A stretch of DNA of 5,206 nucleotides, taken from contig JAFSBS010000057.1 of the NCBI GenBank assembly GCA_017437165.1, forward strand, positions 1-5,206, in the 5' to 3' direction. This document shows, piece by piece, positions 1 to 5,206 of this stretch. The translations under genes were made by a program, and so were the position numbers. How positions within the stretch are numbered: the first letter of the stretch is position 1; every line of letters starts with the position of its first letter. Origin of the DNA: Clostridia bacterium (lineage in GTDB: Bacteria > Bacillota > Clostridia > Oscillospirales > Acutalibacteraceae). Below the pieces are notes generated by a model, which was not told the origin of the DNA, did not search any database, and was given only the letters and a program-made list of their open reading frames with translations.

Positions 1-899
1 AAAGGAACATTCATAAGTGAGCGTTCTTCTTTTCTTACTGTGCCTTTAAAGAGTTTACTGTTATCAAGGAAGTAATAAAGAATTTTTGCTTTTGCTTCGT
101 TTAACTCTTTCATTTTCTCGAGGCCGCCAAGATTTTTAATCCACTCTAAAACTAATTTGCATATATAAATAGTATAGCAAGGTGGTGTATTGTAAAGTGA
201 ATCATTATCCGCATGTATCTGGTAATTTAACATTGTTGGTGTAATATCACGTGCCTTACCTAATAAATCTTCACGAATAATTGCAATAGTAAGACCTGCC
301 GGTGCAACATTCTTTTGTGCGCCACCGTAAACCATACCAAACTTTGTAACATCAAGCGGCTCTGATAAGAAACAACTTGAAATATCTGCAATAAGCGGAA
401 CATCACCGGTATCGGGAAGTTCTTTATAAACTGTACCGTAAATTGTATTATTCATACAGATATATACATAGTCTGCATCGTTTCTGAAGTCTTCTTTACT
501 TGTTTTTGGAATATAAGTATAAACTTCATCTTCTGATGAAGCAACTGCTTTTACATCACCATACTTTTTTGCTTCAGAAAACGCTTTTTTAGCCCATTGA
601 CCTGTGATAATAAAATCAGCCTTACCGCTACCATTCATAAAGTTTAACGGAATAGCGGCAAATTGTGTTGAAGCGCCACCCTGTAAAAATAACACTTTAT
701 AATTATCAGGAATATTCATAAGTTCTCTTAAAAGAGATTCTGCACCTTTAATTATACTGTCATAAACTTTTGAACGGTGTGACATTTCCATTACAGACTG
801 ACCACTACCCTCATAATCAAGCATTTCTGCTGCTGCTTTTTTTAATACTTCTTCAGGTAACATTGAAGGACCTGCTGAAAAATTATAAACTCTGCTCAT
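1..899 (-). CDS. serC: Phosphoserine aminotransferase SerC, C-terminus cut by window edge
   Basis: PLP-dependent enzyme that converts 3-phosphohydroxypyruvate and glutamate to phosphoserine and 2-oxoglutarate, the second step of cytosolic serine biosynthesis. I translated the minus strand: 299 residues plus two bases are visible, of about 360 normal for the family. It opens with MSRVYNFSAGPSMLPEEVL, the classic SerC start. Family landmarks follow in order: SHRSK (40-44, substrate phosphate contact), GGAS (74-77) and W102 (cofactor pocket), ADISS with D172 (pyridine-nitrogen aspartate), GGAQKN with K196 (expected Schiff-base lysine), NTPP (237-240) and finally a SLMNVP stretch near the cut. 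No frameshift or lost key residue is seen. The ATG at 899-897 is preceded by AGGGGT six bases upstream and a strong promoter. It is divergent from the U32 genes. In many Clostridia serA follows serC, but that would lie outside this window. Confidence 0.96.
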   Translation of the reverse strand, partial: MSRVYNFSAGPSMLPEEVLKKAAAEMLDYEGSGQSVMEMSHRSKVYDSIIKGAESLLRELMNIPDNYKVLFLQGGASTQFAAIPLNFMNGSGKADFIITGQWAKKAFSEAKKYGDVKAVASSEDEVYTYIPKTSKEDFRNDADYVYICMNNTIYGTVYKELPDTGDVPLIADISSCFLSEPLDVTKFGMVYGGAQKNVAPAGLTIAIIREDLLGKARDITPTMLNYQIHADNDSLYNTPPCYTIYICKLVLEWIKNLGGLEKMKELNEAKAKILYYFLDNSKLFKGTVRKEERSLMNVP

Positions 900-902
900 G
901 AT

Positions 903-913
903 AATACCCCTAT
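903..913 (-). promoter_or_regulatory. Ribosome-binding leader of serC (ATAGGGGTATT)
   Basis: Read on the minus strand, the sequence ATAGGGGTATT ends a few bases before the serC ATG, with AGGGGT six bases from it. AGGGG can pair with the anti-Shine-Dalgarno sequence if one G-U pair is allowed, so this is the likely ribosome-binding site, though not the canonical AGGAGG. Exactly the same 11 bases precede the divergent gene at 1083-1093. Confidence 0.6.
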
Positions 914-932
914 CTTCATAAAAATATGAAAC

Positions 933-962
933 ATTATACACCTAAATCTATGCAACTGTCAA
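933..962 (-). promoter_or_regulatory. Sigma-A type promoter for serC
   Basis: On the minus strand a perfect TTGACA (-35, positions 962-957) is followed after 18 bp by a perfect TATAAT (-10, positions 938-933). Transcription would start near 926, giving a 5' leader of about 27 nt that contains only the ribosome-binding site. Both hexamers match consensus, so basal expression should be strong unless repressed. An inverted TGCATA copy (949-954) lies in the spacer, where a bound repressor could block polymerase. No riboswitch or attenuator fits in so short a leader. Confidence 0.8.
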
Positions 963-991
963 CACCTTAATGTATCAGATATAGATTGGGT

Positions 992-1017
992 TGCATAATT
1001 CTGCATAAAAATGCATA
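992..1017. repeat. Three TGCATA repeats phased at 10 bp, possible operator
   Basis: TGCATA occurs at 992-997, 1002-1007 and 1012-1017, exactly 10 bp apart, about one helical turn, so all three face the same side of the DNA. The second and third also form a perfect palindrome, TGCAT-AAAA-ATGCA (1002-1015). A fourth copy lies in inverted orientation at 949-954 inside the serC promoter. The array sits between the two divergent promoters, directly upstream of the rightward -35. This is the geometry of a regulator-binding site. The palindrome resembles an ArgR-type ARG box (TGAAT-N4-ATTCA) with one change per half, but the regulator is not known. Confidence 0.45.
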
Positions 1018-1019
1018 TT

Positions 1020-1048
1020 TTTACAAAACTTGTTTTTTATAATAAAAT
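1020..1048 (+). promoter_or_regulatory. Sigma-A type promoter for the U32 gene pair
   Basis: TTTACA (-35, 1020-1025) is followed after 17 bp by TAAAAT (-10, 1043-1048), each one base from consensus. Transcription would start near 1055, giving a leader of about 44 nt. A second candidate, TTGTTT (1030-1035) with TATTAT (1053-1058), also has a 17-bp spacer but a poorer -35. The region is very AT-rich, so chance matches are likely, and only the first pair is favoured here. Confidence 0.6.
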
Positions 1049-1082
1049 ATTGTATTATATAAATCACAATCATTTTTTAGAT

Positions 1083-1093
1083 ATAGGGGTATT
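1083..1093 (+). promoter_or_regulatory. Ribosome-binding leader of the TrhP-like gene (ATAGGGGTATT)
   Basis: AGGGGT (1085-1090) lies eight bases before the ATG at 1099 and is the only purine-rich stretch in the leader, so it supports that start. The 11-base string is identical to the one before serC on the other strand. Confidence 0.6.
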
Positions 1094-1098
1094 TTTAA

Positions 1099-2304
1099 AT
1101 GTTTAAACCTGAACTTCTTTCACCTGCAGGTGATATGAATTGTCTTAAAACTGCAATAAAATTTGGTGCCGACGCGGTTTATGTAGGCGGTCCGCTTTTG
1201 CAATTAAGAGCAGACAAAGCCGCTTTCACAGAAGAAAAACTCATAGAAGCGGTAAACTACACACACGAACACAAAAAGAAACTTTATGTTACTGTAAACA
1301 GTTTTACAAAAAACTGTGAGATAGAGCCACTTAAAGATTATGCAAAAACACTTTACAATATTGGTGCAGATGCCGTAATTGTTTCTGACCTTGGTGCAGT
1401 TGCTACTATAAAAAAAGCAGCCCCCAATTTAGACGTGCATATAAGCACACAGGCTAACTGTTGTAACTATGCAGCGGCTAACGCTTACTACGAAATGGGG
1501 GCTTCAAGGGTTGTTTTAGCTCGTGAAATGACTATTGAAGAAATAGGTGAACTGCACGCAAAAATTCCGGAAGAATTAGAGCTTGAAGCATTTGTTCACG
1601 GTGCTATGTGTATGGCATATTCGGGCAGATGTTTAATATCTTCATTTTTAAATGACCGTAGTGGTAACCGTGGCGAATGTACTCAACCTTGTCGCTGGAG
1701 TTATTATTTAATGGAAAGAAACAGACCGAACGAATTTTACAAAGTTGAAGAATACCCTGACCACACCGCAATTTTAAGTTCACACGATATGAAAGCTGTT
1801 TCATTTTTAGATGAATTAAAAGATGCCGGCATCGACTCCTTCAAAATAGAAGGCAGAATGAAAACGGAATATTATGTAGCACACGTAGTTAATGCTTACA
1901 GACGTGCAATTGATAAAACTGCTCCACTTGAACTTATTGAGAGAGAATTAGAAGCGGTAAGCCACAGACCATATAATTCAGGTTTTTACTATGGCAATTT
2001 AGTCCACAATCATTTTAATGACGGACTTTATCATCAGGACTGCACCTTTGCAGGTGTTGCTTTAGAAGATGCGAAAGATGGAAAAGTTCTTATAGAACAA
2101 CGCAACTTCTTCAAAAAAGGTGACCGATTAGAACTTGTTACACCTCTTTCGTTAGGTACTGCATTCACAGTAGAGGGTATTGAAACAGAAGAACACGAGC
2201 AATTAGAAACCGCGTGTCATCCACAACAGATTCTTTATATTGCTTGTGGCGACGCAGATGTTAAATGCGGTGACATTTTAAGAGTGAGAAAAAACGATGA
2301 ATAA
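1099..2304 (+). CDS. trhP: U32 family protein, TrhP-like prephenate-dependent tRNA U34 hydroxylation factor
   Basis: A complete 401-residue protein. Family members (E. coli TrhP/YegQ, Bacillus TrhP1/TrhP2) are needed for 5-hydroxyuridine at tRNA position 34, using prephenate and an Fe-S cluster; the old label is 'peptidase U32 / collagenase-like'. The start MFKPELLSPAG matches E. coli TrhP as I recall it. The U32 signature spans 163-181 (E-x-F-x2-GAMC-x4-G-x-C-x-I-S). Four cysteines, C171, C178, C194 and C198, are the expected cluster ligands. SFKIEGRMK (247-255) and HRPYNSGFYYG (289-299) follow. Residues from about 315 to 400 look like the small C-terminal beta-barrel domain of the family. 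No signal peptide or membrane segment is seen, so it should be cytosolic. E. coli TrhP is longer (about 453 aa), the difference being mainly an insertion after the CRW motif. It is first in a two-gene operon, its end overlapping the next gene by 8 nt. The symbol is by family resemblance; the exact modified tRNAs are unproven. Confidence 0.82.
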   Translation: MFKPELLSPAGDMNCLKTAIKFGADAVYVGGPLLQLRADKAAFTEEKLIEAVNYTHEHKKKLYVTVNSFTKNCEIEPLKDYAKTLYNIGADAVIVSDLGAVATIKKAAPNLDVHISTQANCCNYAAANAYYEMGASRVVLAREMTIEEIGELHAKIPEELELEAFVHGAMCMAYSGRCLISSFLNDRSGNRGECTQPCRWSYYLMERNRPNEFYKVEEYPDHTAILSSHDMKAVSFLDELKDAGIDSFKIEGRMKTEYYVAHVVNAYRRAIDKTAPLELIERELEAVSHRPYNSGFYYGNLVHNHFNDGLYHQDCTFAGVALEDAKDGKVLIEQRNFFKKGDRLELVTPLSLGTAFTVEGIETEEHEQLETACHPQQILYIACGDADVKCGDILRVRKNDE

Positions 2305-4339
2305 CGCAGAAATTTTAGCACCGGTTGGTTCTTATGAACAACTACTTGCAGCAGTACGAAGCGGTGCAAATGCAGTTTATCTTGGAACAAAGAATTTTAA
2401 CGCAAGACGGAATGCAGACAATTTTGACAATTTCAATTTAAACGAAGCAGTTAAATATTGCCATTCGTACAATGTTAAAGTTTATGTTACTTTAAATACA
2501 ATAGTTTTCGACAAAGAATTAAAATCACTTTATGAAACCATAAAAGAAATTGCTCTTTCAGGTGCAGATGCAGTAATAGTACAGGATTTTGCAACTGTAA
2601 AGGCGGTAAAAAAAATCTGTCCTACCCTCCCCTTACACGCATCAACACAAATGGCAGTTCATAATGTAAATGGTGTAAAAGTTTTAGAAAAACTTGGTTT
2701 TTCAAGAGTAGTTTTAGCCAGAGAATTATCATTTAAAGAAATAGAAAAAATCGTAAAAAACACTACACTTGAAACAGAAGTTTTCGTTCACGGTGCGCAT
2801 TGTATGTCCGTTTCCGGTAACTGTTACATTTCCGCATTTTTAGGTGAAAGAAGCGGTAACAGAGGACTTTGCGCCCAGCCTTGCAGATTAGACTGGAAAA
2901 TTGATAATAAAAATTTTGCACTTTCTTTAAAGGATATGTCATACATTGACCACCTTAAAGATTTAGAAAGCATTGGTGTCACATCATTTAAAATTGAAGG
3001 ACGAATGAAACGTCCCGAATATGTTGCGGCAGCGGTGAATGCTTGTAAAAATGCAATAAATAACAATCCTTATGACAAAGACATGTTAAAAGCAATCTTT
3101 TCAAGAAGTGGTTTTACAGATGGCTATTTAATGGATAAAAGAAACAGTGATATGTTCGGTTACAGAAGCAAAGATGATGTTACTTCTGCAACAAACGATG
3201 TTTTTAAAGGACTGCAATCTTTATACAGAGCCGACACACCTGTTACACCAATTGATATGACTTTTTCTGTTACAAAAGAAAGCTCAGTTTTGCAATGCAT
3301 CGCAAAAGAAATCACTGTAACCGCTACCACAGATGGTGGAGAAGTCCCGATTAAAAACGCACTTTCTTTTGAAATGGCGGAGAAAAATTTTAAAAAACTC
3401 GGTGGCACACCATACTTTTTAAATAATCTGAATTTCAGTAATCCTGATAATTTAACATTATCGCTTTCAACTATAAATTCATTAAGACGTGAATGCGTCG
3501 AAAAGCTTACACAAAAGTTAAATTCAGTTAACAGAGAAATCTTTGATATTAAACCGGAAACCAGAAAAACTGAAAAACAGTTCAGAACACCTGCTTTAAG
3601 AGCAAGATTTTCAGAATTCAAACAATATTCAGGCGAATTTGATTATTGTGAATATTTAATTTTCCCTATTAAAGAAGTGCTGAATAACAGAGAGTCTTTA
3701 GAAAAAACAAAAGAAAAAATTGTAATTGAGTTACCGGATTTAATCTATCCTTTTTCTGAAGACAAGGTTTCAGAAGAATTAAAAGAGTTAAAAAATTACG
3801 GCTTTAAAAATGCTATAAGCGGTAATATCGCCGGTATAGAGCTTATAAAAAATGTTGGGCTTAACGCATTCGGCAGTCACACACTTAATATTGCGAACTC
3901 TGACAGTGCAAATTTCTATAATAACAACGGTGTAAAGGATTTAACCTTGTCAGTCGAATTAACTGCTAAAGCCATCGAAAATATTAGTGTTTCTGCAAAA
4001 ATCGGTGCTTACTGTTACGGTAGTTTACCACTTATGTTTTTCAGGAACTGCCCGTTAAAACAAAAAGACGGTTGCGGTAATTGTAACGGCAGACGAAAGA
4101 TAACAGACAGAAAAAACTTTGAATTTCCAATTATATGTCACGATAAAATTTACTCGGTTTTACACAATTCCGTCCCGCTTTATATATGTGATAAAATAAA
4201 CTTAAATTGCGATTTTCTTACAATGTACTTCTCAACAGAAAGCAATTCTGAATGTAAAGAGATTTTAAATCTTTGCAAAAATAAGCAACCTGCTCCGTTC
4301 AAAAAGACAGCGGGATTGTATTTGAGAGAAGTGCTTTAG
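2297..4339 (+). CDS. U32 family protein with DUF3656, RlhA-like RNA hydroxylation factor
   Basis: A complete 680-residue protein, close in length to E. coli RlhA (YdcP, about 667 aa), which is required for 5-hydroxycytidine at 23S rRNA C2501. Residues 1-280 form the U32 core: ILAPVGSYEQL (6-16), signature 161-179 and cysteines C169, C176, C192 and C196 with exactly the spacing of the upstream paralogue, then SFKIEGRMKRPEY (230-242). FSRSGFTDGYL (268-278) and MFGYR (286-290) lead into a DUF3656-like segment, about 310-405, ending in KKLGGTPYFL and SLRREC. The C-terminal part carries YGSLPLM (574-580), RNCP, a CxxC pair (C593, C596) and DRKNFEFP (604-611), all typical of long U32 proteins. The ATG overlaps the previous stop by 8 nt and has only a weak GAG-type site, so translation is probably coupled. 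Function as an RNA hydroxylase rather than a protease is inferred from the family. Orthology to RlhA is not certain, so no symbol is given. Confidence 0.8.
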   Translation: MNNAEILAPVGSYEQLLAAVRSGANAVYLGTKNFNARRNADNFDNFNLNEAVKYCHSYNVKVYVTLNTIVFDKELKSLYETIKEIALSGADAVIVQDFATVKAVKKICPTLPLHASTQMAVHNVNGVKVLEKLGFSRVVLARELSFKEIEKIVKNTTLETEVFVHGAHCMSVSGNCYISAFLGERSGNRGLCAQPCRLDWKIDNKNFALSLKDMSYIDHLKDLESIGVTSFKIEGRMKRPEYVAAAVNACKNAINNNPYDKDMLKAIFSRSGFTDGYLMDKRNSDMFGYRSKDDVTSATNDVFKGLQSLYRADTPVTPIDMTFSVTKESSVLQCIAKEITVTATTDGGEVPIKNALSFEMAEKNFKKLGGTPYFLNNLNFSNPDNLTLSLSTINSLRRECVEKLTQKLNSVNREIFDIKPETRKTEKQFRTPALRARFSEFKQYSGEFDYCEYLIFPIKEVLNNRESLEKTKEKIVIELPDLIYPFSEDKVSEELKELKNYGFKNAISGNIAGIELIKNVGLNAFGSHTLNIANSDSANFYNNNGVKDLTLSVELTAKAIENISVSAKIGAYCYGSLPLMFFRNCPLKQKDGCGNCNGRRKITDRKNFEFPIICHDKIYSVLHNSVPLYICDKINLNCDFLTMYFSTESNSECKEILNLCKNKQPAPFKKTAGLYLREVL

Positions 4340-4355
4340 TTTAGCTAAGCGAAAC

Positions 4356-4390
4356 AATGCAGAATGCAGAGTGCTGAATGCTGAATTGTG
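4356..4390 (+). repeat. Left heptad array, five 7-bp units
   Basis: Five consecutive units begin at 4356, 4363, 4370, 4377 and 4384: AATGCAG, AATGCAG, AGTGCTG, AATGCTG, AATTGTG. The array starts 17 bases after the stop codon of the long U32 gene and forms the left end of the palindromic element. Confidence 0.8.
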
Positions 4391-4434
4391 GGACCTGCGG
4401 TCGGCAATTATAATAACTATTGAATAACAAAAGA

Positions 4435-4492
4435 TAAGTTCTATCATTTAAAGTTTATGTTAACTAAAAATGATAGAACTTAGTTATTTTTA
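4435..4492. terminator. Probable bidirectional intrinsic terminator
   Basis: A perfect 15-bp inverted repeat (4435-4449 and 4468-4482) lies between the converging U32 and ligA genes. On the plus strand the stem is followed by a T-rich run (4484-4494, including TTATTTTTATT). On the minus strand it is followed by TCTTTTGTTATT, so it could stop transcripts from both sides. The stem is AT-rich and the loop of 18 nt is longer than usual, although AGTT/AACT (4452-4455 and 4462-4465) can close most of it. It is also the centre of the larger palindromic element. Confidence 0.65.
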
Positions 4493-4525
4493 TTCAATTA
4501 AATATAATCAAACGCAAAGTGTTTC

Positions 4526-4560
4526 CGAAATTTTCAATTTTCAACTTTCAATTTTCAATT
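4526..4560 (-). repeat. Right heptad array, five 7-bp units, inverted
   Basis: Read on the minus strand from 4560 inward: AATTGAA, AATTGAA, AGTTGAA, AATTGAA, AATTTCG. Unit length, number and orientation mirror the left array, and the third unit carries the same A-to-G change at its second base. Two further heptad-like units, AATGCTC and AATTGCA (minus strand, 4591-4578), abut the ligA stop codon. Confidence 0.75.
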
Positions 4561-4590
4561 TAAACTTCGTAGTGTTCTGCAATTGAGCAT

Positions 4591-5206
<616 letters not shown>

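Larger units (their letters stand above)
4356..4560. repeat. Palindromic repeat element of about 205 bp with inverted heptad arrays, MITE- or REP-like
   Basis: The convergent gap holds a structure symmetric about position 4458. From outside in, each side has five 7-bp units, a non-repetitive stretch of 36-37 bp, ATTGAATAA (4419-4427; reverse complement at 4490-4498), seven poorly matched bases, then a perfect 15-bp arm (4435-4449 and 4468-4482). The arms are 94 and 93 bp. The left stretch contains a small GC-rich hairpin, GACC-TGC-GGTC (4392-4402), unlike its AT-rich surroundings. There is no coding capacity. The long symmetric arms suggest a non-autonomous mobile or hairpin-forming repeat, but no target-site duplication is obvious and a second copy cannot be seen within this window. 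Confidence 0.55.

Noticed and set aside
900..1098. Riboswitch or T-box leader controlling serC or the U32 genes
   Set aside because: The inferred leaders are only about 27 and 44 nt, too short for known riboswitches or a T-box, and no such fold or antiterminator is visible.
1604..1804. Minus-strand open frame of 66 codons inside the TrhP-like gene
   Set aside because: Lies antisense to a well-conserved Fe-S region of a real protein and has no recognisable motif or family start.
2824..3066. Minus-strand open frame of 80 codons inside the long U32 gene
   Set aside because: Antisense shadow of the conserved U32 core; composition reflects the opposite strand.
3160..3621. Minus-strand open frame of 153 codons inside the long U32 gene
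   Set aside because: The longest antisense frame, but it covers the DUF3656 segment, which has clear family motifs on the plus strand. The antisense translation shows no coherent motif.
1099..4339. Secreted collagenase or protease pair, as the U32 peptidase name implies
   Set aside because: Neither protein has a signal peptide or membrane segment, and both carry the four-cysteine Fe-S pattern of RNA hydroxylation factors. Cytosolic RNA modification is the better reading.
4265..4447. Minus-strand open frame of 60 codons across the U32 gene end and repeat element
   Set aside because: Half overlaps a real gene end and half is repeat sequence, including the heptad array. No motif supports a protein.
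4356..4560. CRISPR array
   Set aside because: The repeats are 7 bp, contiguous and without spacers, and are inverted between the two sides.

Overview
The window suggests a low-GC Bacillota genome, probably a gut-type clostridium (Oscillospiraceae/Ruminococcaceae-like). This rests on AT-rich codon use, AT-rich intergenic DNA with sigma-A type promoters, and the protein styles. The assignment is an inference from protein recall, not a search. Nothing in the coding content looks foreign or phage-like, and no RNA gene, CRISPR array, transposase or integrase is visible.

Layout, left to right. (1) Positions 1-899, minus strand: the first 299 residues of serC (phosphoserine aminotransferase); its C-terminus lies off the left edge. 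(2) Positions 900-1098: a divergent promoter region. It has a very good promoter for serC and a good promoter for the rightward genes. Between them lie three TGCATA copies exactly 10 bp apart, and an identical 11-bp ribosome-binding leader precedes both genes. (3) Positions 1099-4339, plus strand: two overlapping genes of the U32 'peptidase' family. The 401-aa TrhP-like protein matches enzymes that hydroxylate tRNA U34. The 680-aa protein has the U32-DUF3656 architecture of RlhA, which hydroxylates 23S rRNA. They overlap by 8 nt and are presumably co-transcribed and translationally coupled. (4) Positions 4340-4590: a convergent intergenic region. It is dominated by an imperfect inverted-repeat element of about 205 bp with inverted 7-bp repeat arrays at its ends and a 15-bp perfect stem at its centre. 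The centre probably also serves as a two-way terminator. (5) Positions 4591-5206, minus strand: the C-terminal 205 codons of ligA (NAD-dependent DNA ligase: helix-hairpin-helix plus BRCT). The rest lies off the right edge.

The genes are mostly housekeeping: serine biosynthesis, RNA hydroxylation and DNA replication/repair. The two U32 proteins form one functional unit, a pair of paralogous Fe-S RNA-hydroxylation factors with identical cysteine spacing. The window does not contain an obvious new defence or mobile system. The least explained structure is the palindromic heptad-repeat element at 4356-4560, followed by the phased TGCATA array at 992-1017.
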